Assembly (NCBI GenBank): GCA_029706075.1 | Contig: JAINUG010000149.1 | Coordinates: 1-64,000 of the forward strand | Direction of reading: 5' to 3' | DNA from: Aldrovandia affinis | Taxonomy: Eukaryota; Chordata; Actinopteri; Notacanthiformes; Halosauridae | Length of the DNA: 64,000 nt | In this document: positions 33,011-44,518 of the stretch, one piece after another | How the letters are laid out: each line of letters opens with the position of its first letter | How positions within the stretch are numbered: position 1 is the stretch's first letter | The notes under the pieces: generated by a model | Databases searched by the model: none | What the model was told of the DNA's origin: nothing | Seen by the model: the letters and a program-made list of their open reading frames with translations, nothing else | Position numbers and translations under genes: made by a program

Positions 33011-34320
33011 ATAGTCACTAATCAGTAATCACTACTTTTTACAAATTAAATGGGTTCATATATTAATTAGCTATTAAGGGGCCCCCAGGTACACAGGCAT
33101 CAAGTGGGCATGGCAAGATATGGTCTGCTAAATCTGCCCAAATAAACCAGTAATATGTCTCTTACCATTTCTTGTCATATCCTTTTTAGCCTATGTTTAT
33201 AAAACAACACAAATTTAGTTGAAAAGGTTTGGATTCACAGTTAAAATATTCGTCGAGCAACAGGTATGAAAGTAATATTTTGGCTTTCAAGCCCGAAAGG
33301 CAGAAGCCTATTCGTTCTTGCTTGCACACTTTTTAAAGTTTATTTTTGGCGTGGACTTATATATCGCCACTTCGCTCGATAGGAACAGAGTTTGGCACAT
33401 ACAGCATGTCTGGTTTGGTCTAAATTCGCGCATGGAACATTTTGGAAGCGTTCATCCAAAAACCACGCCCATTACTTCCAAATACCATGCTTTTTTTGCA
33501 CCACAAGCCTCACAGGGCTACTATAGCAAGGGGGGGATTAGGCAGGCTTCTCATGCTATATGTCAGCAGGGACAAAACCAGTAATATGCAATGATGCATG
33601 GCCTCCATAGGCAAATACGTCTGGCAAGAAAGTAAAAGACATATACTAAGGAAATGGCAATCTAATCATGATCAAAGTCAAAGTCAAAGTCAACTTTATT
33701 GTCAATCACTGTATATACACGACATACAGGGATTGAAATAATCATGATCAAAGTCAAAGTCAAAGTTCTCTCTCATCCAGTGCAGTTTAAAACAACAAAC
33801 AACACACAAACAATACAAAAACACACAATATAAAATCTAAAAATAGTTATAAATATAAATATAAATATGTACATGGTGCAAATGAATACTGTGCAAATAT
33901 GGATATAAGTTACAGTTACAGTGCAATTGCAGTATTGATTGGATGATGTCCACTATTAGCACATCATTATGCTATAATTGCCAAATGATGTGTCCACCGT
34001 CTGTTCTTAATTGGTGCTTGTGAACAAGTGGATAACCCTAGTGTGTGACGCATAGGGAGCTGCTGTTTTCTTACATTTAGAAACTGTTTATTGGTTTTGA
34101 AAGTACAACAAAAAGAATGACCAATTGTGTCTGATGAGAATCTTGTTTCACGTGCAGATTAATTAGGAGGAAATTGGATAATGAGCTAACAAGCTGCAAA
34201 GAGGCTGTCCATACTATTGTATTTCCCGTGTAGCGATTGTTGCAACGAGTCTCATAACGAGCTTTTTAACCTCCCTCTGGGCCTCAGTTCTGTTCTCTTC
34301 AGAGAGAGACAGCAGCACAC
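33011..34320. other. Repeat-bearing spacer upstream of the OR locus
   Basis: No gene seen. Between 33670 and 33790 there are AAAGTCAAAGTCAA runs and CAACTTTATTGTCAAT, resembling an inverted retroposon tail. The rest is AT-rich. Confidence 0.5.
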
Positions 34321-34328
34321 TATTTAAA
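34321..34328 (+). promoter_or_regulatory. TATA-like box upstream of a short coding exon
   Basis: TATTTAAA lies 39 bases before the ATG at 34367, a spacing that would put transcription start near 34350. A GAGAGAGACAGCAGCAC stretch precedes it. Prediction only. Confidence 0.4.
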
Positions 34329-34366
34329 CGGGCTTTTTACAGTGGATTTGTGACATTAGAAGGAAC

Positions 34367-34436
34367 ATGTTCCCCAGGACAGACGCCAGAAACTTCGCAA
34401 GAACAGCTTCCAACGAGGGATTCAACCAACTGCAAA
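34367..34436 (+). CDS. Candidate first coding exon of the olfactory receptor gene
   Basis: ATG at 34367 opens 23 codons (starting MFPRTDARNF) that end in CAA A followed by a good donor, GTAAGTAG. The exon therefore leaves one base (A). The receptor sequence downstream has a strong acceptor (long T run plus ACAG, ending 38108) and starts with AT GTC, so the split codon is AAT. Joining the two gives a 339-residue protein. Supporting points are the TATA-like box and matching phase. Against: OR coding regions are usually in one exon and I recognise no motif in these 23 residues. It could be the start of another gene. Confidence 0.35.
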
Positions 34437-34888
34437 GTAAGTAGGGATAGAACAAGTTAGTTAATTTTTCTCTCGTAAATTCATTTCACAATTGCATTGC
34501 ATTGTGTTTGAGATCATATTGCCTCTCGTGGCTACAAAATTATTTTTTGAATAGTTTTCTGAATAAGTGACATCATTTGCTGAACCAAATGTTAAATATT
34601 GTAAGGACATAAAATGAACAATTACTGTAACATTCCGAAATCAGAGGGAAAGCTTATTTTTAAAACATTTGCGGCTCTCTCAAAATATTGTTTGGGGATT
34701 TTAACGAATTCATTATAGTTAAAATAACTTCAACAACAATAAAACAACTTCTAATTAATATTTCGATTTCAAACGAATCAGACGGATTTTGAGAGGGTAA
34801 ACAAGCCACTAAAAAAGAAATTTCTTAAATGTATAATTGCATTCAATTTTATTTGGCGATTTTAACTTTTGTCTTTTGAAAGACAAAA

Positions 34889-35130
34889 TGTATGGTTGTC
34901 GACTTTAGGAAAGTAAAGGTTCACCAGTGCAGACGCGAGGGAAAAACGGTTAAGTTTGTCTCCAGCTACAAATGTCTTGGCACGATTATCGATGACAAAC
35001 TGCGCTGGAAAGCAAATACAAATGGCATCCGTGAATTGGGCCGGAGCTCATCATCGGGACACAGTCTCGCCACTTCTTAATTGTCAATGCCTATGTCCCG
35101 GGACTTAATTGTGCGTTACGTTACTTATTT
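34889..35130 (+). mobile_element. Non-LTR retrotransposon fragment
   Basis: Encodes a piece of a LINE reverse transcriptase C-terminal region (VVDFRKVK, VKFVSSYKCLGTIIDDKLRW). It is interrupted at 35136 by a hAT end. The LINE 3' piece at 37500-37918 might belong to the same type. Confidence 0.75.
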
Positions 35131-35135
35131 ATGAT

Positions 35136-36425
35136 CAGGGGCGTAGCCAGAACTTTTACAATGGGGTGGCCAGGTTAGGACCAGTGATTTTATTGGGGTG
35201 GCACACTGGGTTGGGGAAAAATAACTTTTCCACATCCACAGAAAATTACTTAATGTGGCTACCTCTATCTGTGTATGGCCTGAGTAGGATTCCCATCAAA
35301 CATAAAAGGCACACACCTAAGGTATCTAAAAGCACAAGCACACATCTCTTCTAATGTTTCTCCTCTAACAAACTGATTTTATGTTACTGCACCTCTTAGA
35401 ACATTACAAAAGCATATTTATTTTAAAAGCATATTTTACAGATGACAATTTACAAGAGAAGCTCAGGTTACTCATTTATTTCCCATGCCATTCACAAGAA
35501 GAAAAAGTGGACTGATTAAGTGCATAGGTCTAATAAAGGTAGAAAACAAAAATCTTATGGGGCTATCAAAAAACAAAATGAATAAACGTATGTAGTATTT
35601 TTTTTATAGAATCCCCACCAAACCATAAAGGCATACATCTACGGTATCTTTAATACAGACTCTTTTGTAACAAACATATTTTTACCAGACTCTTTAAACA
35701 TATATATAGAAGAGAATCTTAGGATTAGGGATAGGTTACTATTGCCATTCAAAAGAATAAAAAACAACATAAGATAGGCTGATAGTTCTGCAATAAAGTC
35801 ACAATATGCAATATAAAAATAACAAACAAAAGTCGTACAGGGCTCTCAAAAAAGTATTTAATAAAAACCTACAGTATGTAGCCGAGTATCTCTTTAGATC
35901 CCCCCCAACATTAAATCTACAGACTTTAGTATCTAAAGGCACACACCTATGCCAACTTTAATACAGTACATTTAATAGACTCTTCTGTACATTACTGTTA
36001 GAAGGATATTTACACTGTACACTCTACCCCCAGATCACCTCGCATCTCATTTAACAACATGTTCTATGAGACGTTCTCTACATTACAACAGCTGAATTCT
36101 ACGGTTTTTGTGATTTTTGGCAAAGACATCCACAAACTCGTCTAGATTCAGGGACTTTGCTCTTCTAGATTCAATGCTCAAAACCCCCAGATCACTCAGC
36201 CTATCCTCTGCCATGGTTCTTCTGAGATGGGTCTTTATCAACTTTAGGTACGAGAAGCTGCGCTCACATGCAGCAGTGCTTACGGGAATTGCTACTGCAA
36301 TCTTACACAACCTAAAGAACTCCTGGAAAACATCCTTATATGGCTCAATGAACACAGTTCCAATATCGTCGCTGTCGGAAAAAACCCCAAATGGAAACTT
36401 TTCAGGAGATACGTCCCCATTTTAA
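35136..36425 (-). mobile_element. hAT transposon 3' part with transposase C-terminus
   Basis: The left edge CAGGGGCGTAGCCAG is a hAT-style terminus. On the minus strand, about 36425-36083 encode the C-terminal hAT dimerisation region (FFRLCKIAVAIPVSTAACER, SFSYLKLIKTHLRRTM), like ZMYM-type hAT proteins of fish. The catalytic upstream part is missing, so the transposase is truncated. Bases 35150-36080 would be its 3' flank and show no other gene. Confidence 0.85.
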
Positions 36426-37499
36426 CATTCATGAACATAAAATCCAAAAAATTCATGAATTTACTCAAAATGATGCTAGAAATTAGTCAGAGTAACTTCA
36501 TAACTGAAATTACATAAAATAGTTGCTCGACTGTTGTAACGATGTTTTCTTACATCGAACTGTGGGGATACGTGGTTTTAACTGTATAAATTACAATGGA
36601 CCTTGCCTGTCTATTGGCACGCATTCTGATCTCTGTCTTAATTCTGCACCGTTTTACAAACTAAAATAATGATTGTCACTAAAAGGGTTTGGTTAAATGT
36701 CTTTAAAAAAAATCAGTTTTTAAGAATGTTATTATTGGATAAATGTGACCATTTCAAACGAAATTAATTGGCATTGTTTAAATAAACTATAGGATTGTAC
36801 TATAGTGTCTGAGATGTTTAGCCAAACCTCGAAGGTGGAAAGAGAAAGTAACCCTTAGGGGGTTACAAAATGAAAAGAAAACAGTAATGAAGAGACAAGC
36901 TGGTATGATTTCAAGAGTATTTATACTCTAATAAATGTATGAAAAATACATTTTTGATTATATAGTTATGTAACATTGTGTCTGTAATCGTATCACAGCA
37001 ATCATCTAACTTTAAACTTCAGTCAAGGAGCCCTTCAGATGCAGCTACTTAGCTAACATTAGCTAGCTAGCAATAACAAAAACATTATTGAAACTTATTT
37101 CATGATAGATACTGTCGTGGAAAAAGGACCACACCTCACTTTCAGACTTCAGACAACTTCTGAACAGAGTTTGCAAGCAACCAATGAGCTCTGACAGAAT
37201 TTGGGTTTACATTTATACCTGGGACATAACAGGAAAACCCCTGATGAAAAGGGAAAACGTGAGGTGAACATCACGAGATGTCTGGGTTGAAATTGTTCAC
37301 TGGCAGCGAGAGAAAATGATTTCAGCTAGTTTTTCCAATATTTGGAGTGCCAGACACCTCAAGGAAAAAAATAGGAACTGATAGCAGAATGAAACTTACA
37401 AATATCAGCAAAACCAACAAGTCATCTGGTATATCAGTGAAAAGTTCAACAGAGGTCTTCTGAGGCCTAACTCTTAGCACATCCTGCGTAAAGCCAGTA
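36426..37499. other. AT-rich spacer
   Basis: No recognisable gene or repeat family apart from a GCTAGCTAG palindrome near 37060. Confidence 0.45.
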
Positions 37500-37918
37500 G
37501 TATATTGGATGACCAGTGCCATCCTCTGTATGCTGAGTCCCAGCTGCTCCCCTCTGGGCGCAGGTATCAAACGCCTAGGTTTAAAAGCGTACGATCGCAA
37601 AGCACTGTCATCCCCAAAGCAATCGCTGCTATTAATGTGAACCTAAGATGTGTATGTGTATGTGATGCACTTTGTTGTTATGCTGGTGCTGATGTTGTAC
37701 TTATTTACTTACTCTGTACCATATATTATTTATTTATCTATTTATGCATTGGTTTATTGATAGGATTGCTACATAGTTATGATGTCTCTATTTCTCACAA
37801 TTCATTCCCGTGTTTATTGATCTATGTCTTTGTGTTGTTTGTTTTTTTAACCTTGCCTCAAACAAATTGCCCCTAGGGGACAACAAAGATATATTGAATT
37901 GAATTGAATTGAATGAAC
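37500..37918 (+). mobile_element. LINE 3' end with ATTGA tail
   Basis: Encodes the last part of a LINE ORF2 (HPLYAESQLLPSGRRYQTPR), then a 3' untranslated region ending GGGGACAACAAAGATATATT and a short (ATTGA)n tail at about 37893-37915. It is 5'-truncated. Confidence 0.82.
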
Positions 37919-38050
37919 TTTAATGATTTAACTTAACCCCCCAAAAATTGTAGTTGATATAATAAATTAAAATTCTATTATAGTTTCCAACCTGTGTATT
38001 GCCTTGAAAATCTGAATTAATATAGATATTGTATTCATATACAATTATAA

Positions 38051-39058
38051 TTGCCATTGTTTCATATGGATGAACATTCATTGGACATGTTTTTTTTTTT
38101 TTTTACAGATGTCTCTCAGCAGGACTCCAATGTAACTGTCATCACAGAGTTTCTCCTTGTTGGGGGATTGCAGACCCTCCAGGGGTTCTGCACAGAGCTC
38201 TCAGTGTTACTCTTGGTGGTCTACATCACAGTTCTCTTGGGAAACAGCCTGATTTTCACTCTGGTTGTGTTTGATTATAAACTACATACACCCATGTACA
38301 TTTTCCTCATCAATCTGTCGATCATAGACATAGTCGTCACCACATGTGTTCTCCCCAAGATGATATCGGTGTGCTTGCATAATGACATCAGCATTTCTTT
38401 CTCCGCATGTTTTTTACAGATATACATCTACTTGACGTTTCAGACTGCTGAAACGTTTATGCTTAGCATTATGGCCTATGACCGTTATGTTGCCATTTGC
38501 AATCCCCTACGCTACACCAACATTGTCACTAAAGGTGTGGTCGCTCTGCTGGCCACAGCAGCGTGGGCTTTCGGGATGATTATACCAGCGATAGTTATCA
38601 TCCCTACATCTCAATTGCCTTTTTGTAGTAATGAAGTCATGTTTTGGTTTTGTGATTTCCCTCCCGTCGTTACACTCGCTTGTGTGGACACAACATATCT
38701 GATAGACTTGGCACTCGCGTTAGCCATAATAGTGCTGTACTTGACTTTGTCGCTCATTGTTTGGTCATATGCTAAAATAATTATAGCAGTCTGCAGAATC
38801 GCATCTGCCGAGGGGCGTAAAAAGGCCATCTCAACCTGCTCCTCCCATCTCATTATTGTCATCACGTTCTACTTCATCCATTCGTGCGTCTACATCAGCG
38901 CTAAAGCGGAAAATGTTCCACCGAAATTACTCATCTTCATCTCCATCATCAACTGCTTTTTGGTTCCTCTTATGAACCCCATCGTATACAGCTTCAGAAA
39001 TAAAGAGATTAAGACTAGTTTGCTAAAACTTCTTTACCTCAATAAAGTTGATCCTTGA
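38051..39058 (+). CDS. Olfactory receptor, teleost type, apparently intact
   Basis: Odorant receptor of the seven-helix class A family, acting at the membrane of olfactory neurons and coupling to G proteins. Hallmarks: N-glycosylation site NVT before TM1, GNSLIF in TM1, LHTPMYIFLINLSIID in TM2, MAYDRYVAICNPLRY after TM3, conserved Cys residues in the second extracellular loop, KAISTCSSHLIIVITFYF in TM6 and NPIVYSFRNKEIK after TM7. The open frame from 38051 gives 335 residues, about usual length. The first 20 codons translate a long T run that looks like a splice acceptor tract (ACAG ending 38108), so the true N-terminus may come from an upstream exon. The closest relative here is the truncated copy at 4568-5306. 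Ligand unknown. Confidence 0.93.
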   Translation: MPLFHMDEHSLDMFFFFFTDVSQQDSNVTVITEFLLVGGLQTLQGFCTELSVLLLVVYITVLLGNSLIFTLVVFDYKLHTPMYIFLINLSIIDIVVTTCVLPKMISVCLHNDISISFSACFLQIYIYLTFQTAETFMLSIMAYDRYVAICNPLRYTNIVTKGVVALLATAAWAFGMIIPAIVIIPTSQLPFCSNEVMFWFCDFPPVVTLACVDTTYLIDLALALAIIVLYLTLSLIVWSYAKIIIAVCRIASAEGRKKAISTCSSHLIIVITFYFIHSCVYISAKAENVPPKLLIFISIINCFLVPLMNPIVYSFRNKEIKTSLLKLLYLNKVDP

Positions 39059-41640
39059 CGCCCATATGCAATGTTCAAGTTTCTCAGCAGTAGCAACGAC
39101 ATTATGACAATATGACCTCAGACGCAATAAAATAAAATTGTGAAGTAAAAAAACCAAATCATATTCATTGAGGCATCGTAGATAGAAATGAACTGGCACA
39201 ATTTATTGAGCAAAGAAAAATAATTATAATTAAAAAATATACAGACAACACACATGTCTTTAAACAAAGAGAAGAATTGGGCAAAAAAGCTTGCGTCAAG
39301 GTACTGTCTCCTGCCTTCCACCTCTACCAATAACTGGTTTCATGAGTTCTGACAAAATGACTTACAGTATGGCCTTGGGTGTTGGACTGTGAAATTTGAA
39401 TATTTGAAGCAAAATGGTTTCCTTTTAGGTTCTAAATTAGGGAAACCGCTAGGCTATTTGAGGAAAGGAACATACTATAAAGACATCTGAAAAACACCAT
39501 GGGCGCCAAGAGGCATGGAGCCACATGGGGCAACAAGAAGGAATGACAAGCTGAACCTTGTATTGTGTTGTGTTGCATCTTCCATAATATATGGAAACCC
39601 AATCATCAAGCAAACTAGGTGCTAGATATTATTTTAATAAACATTCTGTGATCATATTAATGATATTCTTCTGCAAATTAAACATTGTTAAATCTGTTTT
39701 GCAGTCTGTGTGAAGTATTGTTTCACAGGTCCTGAATTCTACAGATTGCTCCATACAGCAGAACATCGTATGATATTAAACGAAGGAATTCAGACTGATT
39801 GGTCAAACCAAATGTGGTATGAAACCACAATGATCAATACCAAGCTCTGGTGCAAAAAGGTGAACATTAACAAATCGGACGTTCCGTTGATAAATAAAAC
39901 TATCAATACTATCACAATGAAGGGGCATGTCTTCGCACTAACATAGTGGGTCACTGAAAAATAAGTGTAGTGTGCTGATTGTAAAGATGACATGTAAAAA
40001 AGTTGTGAATGGTCTAATGAGATCCTGATAGGGATAAAATAATAAATAAGGATTCAACTATTGTTTTTAAATTTGAGTATTTTGACATGCATTTCAATAT
40101 TATGATCATTTTACATTTCATTCAGAAAGCACACATAAATCGTCTTGGGGAGAAAGCTAGTTGTGGGAACTATGTGTATTGTTGTGCCAGCTACTGCTCC
40201 CAAGAGAACTGTCCCTGCTCCTCCACAGAGATGCAGTTAATTGGCCTGGCCCCATGTAATCTATCAAATGCTCTCTTGACAAATGATTCACTTTGTGTGA
40301 TGGTGGTTGATAGTTATTAATTGTATTTGGCAACTGACAGCCCCCAGGGTTAGAAGCAAACAATAATAACCAGAAGAAAGACTAAAACAGGCTAAAACAG
40401 TGTTTGCCATAGAGTGAGGTGTAATACAGAGCAATGGTTACTTGCGCACATAGACATATATACGTATACATGTCTATGCTTGCGCATGTATCAACCTTTT
40501 TGTTACCACTTTTTACATCAAGTTGCCATGGCCACCCAGTGTGCCGGCCCAGACGTTCAGCTCAGTCATAGGCCTACTGACCGCTGTATGTACAATAGTT
40601 ATGCAGAGGGACAGAGTGAAGACGGCATAAATTCAGTTTATTAGGCCTATACATCTGCTTATACAACTGTTTGAATTGGTAAAAACTGTCACCTAAATAC
40701 ATCACCCACTAACAGAGATCACAATAGACATATCTATGGGCCAGCCAGGTGAATGGCTAGCTAGCCATGGAACATAACAACCAGGGCTCGCGATAATAAC
40801 ATGTTGCATAGCCCGCCCCTCGTTAGTGCACAGACAGGAATACAAGCACAAATTAAATAACCATAGGCCTACAGTAGGCCTATATCACAAATTCAGAACT
40901 CCCTCGCTCACAGAGGCCGCAATCTAACCATGCCACGGCGGGCCAGACTAAAAAAAGGAAACTGTATTGGCCTACCTTATCGGCTCTAGGCTACACAAGG
41001 CGGAGTCGTCTGGGTTTTGAATTGAAGAGGTTCATAGGCCAATGTCATCGTAATCCAACGTGTCTGTTAACTAGTTCTCTTTCAAAAGACAAACGTTGTT
41101 CAAGTGTCCAGTCAACAAGACTCAACATTGATGATTTCAAGCGTGTCTGGATCCGATTTGTTGCGGATAAAATGTATGATTGCCCTTAAACAGGCAGTTA
41201 ATAGCCTATTGGGGAAAATGTCTGCAGGGCTGCTATCGAGTAGGCTACTTCAATTAGTGAAGGGAAGTTCTCTCTATCAATATCCTGATCCAAAAAATGT
41301 TCATCCTCCTTCCTCCCGACGTGTTTTTTTAAGTAAACGGGTCAATGATAGCTAGCTATTTATTTAGCCATAGTTGCACAGTTGCACATCAGCCGCTACA
41401 GTCGTGAAAGTCAGACAAAACTATTGGCGTGAGTAGGTAGGCTACATAACGTAGGCGTAACGACAGTCAACAAACGCGAGAAAGGAAGTTATTTTATTAT
41501 TATTATTAGGCGGTGGCCTATTATTAATAGGCTACATAATTCTAATGATTCCCAATACAAAGCAATTTTTTTTCCCCAATACAAAATTAAACTAAAAAGA
41601 AAAAAGTATTAGGCCTGTAAAAATATATTTATTTTCAGGA
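39059..41640. other. Intergenic DNA downstream of the OR
   Basis: AT-rich sequence without a recognised gene. Small ORFs at 39710-39946, 40087-40320 and 41104-41355 have no motif I know. Bases 40860-41640 contain several AGGCCTA-type runs common in this genome. Confidence 0.5.
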
Positions 41641-41647
41641 ATCTGAA

Positions 41648-41765
41648 TGGGTGGGCCAGCTGTCAATCAAAAAGATTATTGTGCGATTGCAAAATTAGTT
41701 GGGTGTGCCAGCTGCCTGTTTGGGTGGCACTGGCACACCCTGGCACACCCGTGGCTACACCACTG
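41648..41765. mobile_element. hAT-type terminus
   Basis: Ends CCGTGGCTACACCACTG, whose inverse CAGTGGTGTAGCCAC resembles the hAT end at 35136. Degenerate GTGCCAG/CTGGCAC motifs precede it, as in hAT subterminal regions. No 8-bp duplication pairs it with the 35136 end. Confidence 0.6.
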
Positions 41766-41849
41766 ATCTAGGCTCATCATGTCCTGATCTAAAGAGTATC
41801 TAGTACTACATATAGCCTGGACTTGAATAGCCCAAGCGTTTCTGCCTCT

Positions 41850-42217
41850 ACTACCCGACCTGGCAAGCTGTTCCAGGCATTGAAAACTTCCTAATATCTG
41901 TGCGGAATTTGCCTTTAACTAATTTCCACTTGTGGCCTCTTGTTCTGCTGACCCCACTTATCTTAAAAAATCTTTGGTATTTTACTTTGTTAATCCCTTT
42001 TAGGAATTGAAAAACCTCAATCAAGTCTCCGTTTGCTAAGTTTAAATAGATTGAGTGCCTTAAGTCTATCATCATAACTTTTACCTTTCATACCAGGTAT
42101 CAGTTTAGTTGCCCTTCTTTGGACTTTTTCAAGAGCTTCTATATCTTTCTTGTAGTGCGGTGCCCAGAACTGCACACAGTATTCTAAGTGAGGTCTGACA
42201 AAGGCATTATATGACAT
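41850..42217 (-). mobile_element. LINE ORF2 C-terminal fragment
   Basis: On the minus strand it encodes [39 protein letters not shown] and, after a frameshift, [13 protein letters not shown] and KISGVSRTRGHKWKL. This is the C-terminal region of a non-LTR reverse transcriptase. Its frames are broken. Confidence 0.85.
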
Positions 42218-42365
42218 TAATATAACCTCCTTTGATTTATACTCAAGCCTTGTTTATATCAACCTTTTCTTATCATATGGCCACGCAGCCATGTTGCGTG
42301 GGGCTGAAAGTAATATTTACTTGATAGTCATCTAATTTGTTGTCTTATTGGTATATTGTAATTGA

Positions 42366-42368
<3 letters not shown>

Positions 42369-42397
<29 letters not shown>
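42369..42397 (+). repeat. (GT)n microsatellite
   Basis: About 14 GT units, then CATGTGTGTT. Confidence 0.95.
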
Positions 42398-42516
42398 CAT
42401 GTGTGTTGGGGGGACGATGAGATTATAATAAATTGATAAATCCACATTGGATGACCATGAAGTAAATATGAATTTCAGAATCTTGGTCATGCAGTGGTTT
42501 GACAACTAGATAACGT

Positions 42517-43205
42517 TATATTTACATTTACATTTACATTTTAAGCATTGAGCAGATGCCCTTATCCAGAGCGACTTACAAGATGTGCATTAACACATGG
42601 TAGGAACAATCATAGTTTGTGCATGATATCAGTGCAGTAATACAGCGATAGACATAGTTGTAGGCAGCTGCATACCATACCTGTAACAGTGGGAAGGAAA
42701 GGTCATTTTAAAAACAAAATTATTAAATGAGAAGGCAGGGATACATATACAAGAAGTGTTGAGTAAGTAGGCAGTGGTGATGACAATTGGGTAGATGTAC
42801 AGAATTCAGTAAGTAGTGGAGTCTGACAAGGTGGGTTTTGAGTCTCTTGCGGAAGATCGCATTTGACTCCGCGGTCCTGACCGATTGCGGAAGGTTGTTC
42901 CACCACCGAGGGGTCAGGACAGAGAAGAGGCTTGATCGCGAGGAGCGGCTGCCGGGTGCCCGGATGAATGGGACAGTGAGTTTTCCAGAGGAGGCGTAGC
43001 GGAGGGGTCTGGCTGGGGTGTAGGGTGTGATGAGTGTCTGGAGGTATGGGGGAGCAGTTCCTCTAGCCGCCTGAAAAGCAAGCACCGGTGATTTGAATCT
43101 GATGCATGCTGCGATGGGGAGCCAGTGCAGAGAGGAGAGTAGAGGGGTGGCATGGGTGAACTTATATGTTTTGTTATCATCATCATGGCAATATCTGTTG
43201 GCCAT
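42517..43205 (-). mobile_element. 5'-truncated L2 LINE with 3' tail
   Basis: The minus strand encodes LLSSLHWLPIAACIRFKSPV, GTAPPYLQTLI and LTPRWWNNLPQSVR, the typical L2 C-terminus, then the 3' tail (AAGTCGCTCTGGATAAGGGC, TGTAAATGTAAATG) at about 42527-42590. The frame changes within. The tail is the same as in the fragment that broke the HECT gene. Confidence 0.88.
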
Positions 43206-43560
43206 TCAACGCCAGCTTTAAGTGACAGTGAAATAGCCACTTACTTGTGAATAGTTATCCCACGGGCCTTTCTTCTATGGTTCCTCCTATTTGTACAGCC
43301 AAATGTTGCACAACGTTGTGGCATTTCTGCATAGGCTAATTCCTCTTCGTACCATGTTCACAGCCAGGTTCTGCGGAAAATCGTTGAGGAAACTCAACAA
43401 TTGTGAAATTTAGAAATCAAGCAACCTGCATCCAACGTTTATAACAAGCCAAATATCACGAAAATTGGTTGAGAATTAAGCGAGTTACAGTAGATTGTAT
43501 CAGGGGAAGTCTTCATCTCTCAATACACATACGTTTGTTTAAACGCGGATCTTGCCCGGC
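43206..43560. other. Spacer upstream of the PGAP2 promoter
   Basis: No gene or known repeat recognised. Confidence 0.4.
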
Positions 43561-43562
43561 CC

Positions 43563-43703
43563 AAGATGGCGGCCGTGCAGACGTATCAGAACAGGGTGAA
43601 TGAGGCATCTACGTATTTATATCTATGCATACAACAGCAGCCAATGCGGTAACTACGTATTTATATCTATGACTACGCCTATGGTCTCTGACGACACTTC
43701 CGG
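43563..43703 (+). promoter_or_regulatory. Probable PGAP2 promoter
   Basis: AAGATGGCGGC (43563-43573) matches a YY1 site, CTGACGAC (about 43688) is CRE-like, and ACTTCCGG (43696-43703) is an ETS site. There is no TATA box. This set is typical of housekeeping promoters and lies just before the inferred non-coding exon. Confidence 0.55.
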
Positions 43704-43857
43704 TTTCCCTCGTCTTTTCCAGATGCGGAACTTGCAGCAGAACAGCATTGCTACAGTATTACTGATCGCCTAAAGCCGACTGTAGTCGTTTTACTTTCAT
43801 ATATTAGTTTGTCTTACCTGAAGATATATTGTGCTCCACTTCATCGTATTACCCTTG
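43704..43857 (+). other. pgap2: Inferred 5' untranslated exon of the PGAP2 gene
   Basis: The promoter-like block is followed by a donor TTG|GTAGGT at 43857/43858. The coding exon is preceded by an acceptor (TTGACCTTCAG ending 44462). A non-coding first exon spliced to 44463 is the simplest reading. The start is approximate. Confidence 0.45.
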
Positions 43858-44498
43858 GTAGGTAGTTCCCAAATGAATGCTCTTCATTTATCAGAGGAGA
43901 TTTCGAGGATTTTTTAGTGTGTGATAACGTTTGATAGCGTACTGCCATGTTTACCTCTGACCTCTACGTTATATTCCACACACTTTATTACACCTAGCTA
44001 ATTGAACACGTTAAAATGAACAGCTAGCTAAAGTTTGAGTGTTCGTTGATTATTGTGGCTTGTTGGGTAGCCAACATTGACCTTGTCTTGTCCAATCTAA
44101 TTCAAATCATTAACGAAGGTTGGCTAGCTGTCTGGAACTCCGTCCGTCTCTTAGCCTGAAAGCTAACTTGACAAGCTTATGTAACGTTAGCTGGAACAAG
44201 TGATACCAACTATATGTTGTTGGCAGCAAGTAGCTATATACAATATTTTTTTCTCCTCTGCTGGAACAGGAAATAAAACGCATATGAGAAGTCACAACTG
44301 TAAAATGTGGGACATTGATTTCTACAAGCACATATAAAATACATTTTGACAACATAGCTGTGTCATACATGTATCAAGTTTTTACCCCACCCCTCAGAAT
44401 TAATATATAGCAACTGAACGTCAGTTGGTTGCTGCTATGCATAATGATTGTTTGACCTTCAGCCGTCTAATTCTGAGACAAGGCATTTAGCAGAGTAT

Positions 44499-44513
44499 AT
44501 GATTATTTGGTAG
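44499..44513 (+). promoter_or_regulatory. Minimal upstream ORF before the PGAP2 start
   Basis: ATG ATT ATT TGG TAG ends 5 bases before the main ATG at 44519. It is in the inferred 5' untranslated part of the same exon and could lower initiation. Confidence 0.45.
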
Positions 44514-44518
44514 ACAGG

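Noticed and set aside
35136-41765. One hAT element carrying the intact OR as cargo between similar ends
   Set aside because: The ends resemble each other, but flanking 8-mers (TTTATGAT and ATCTAGGC) do not match and unrelated LINE pieces lie between. Two separate hAT fragments are more likely.
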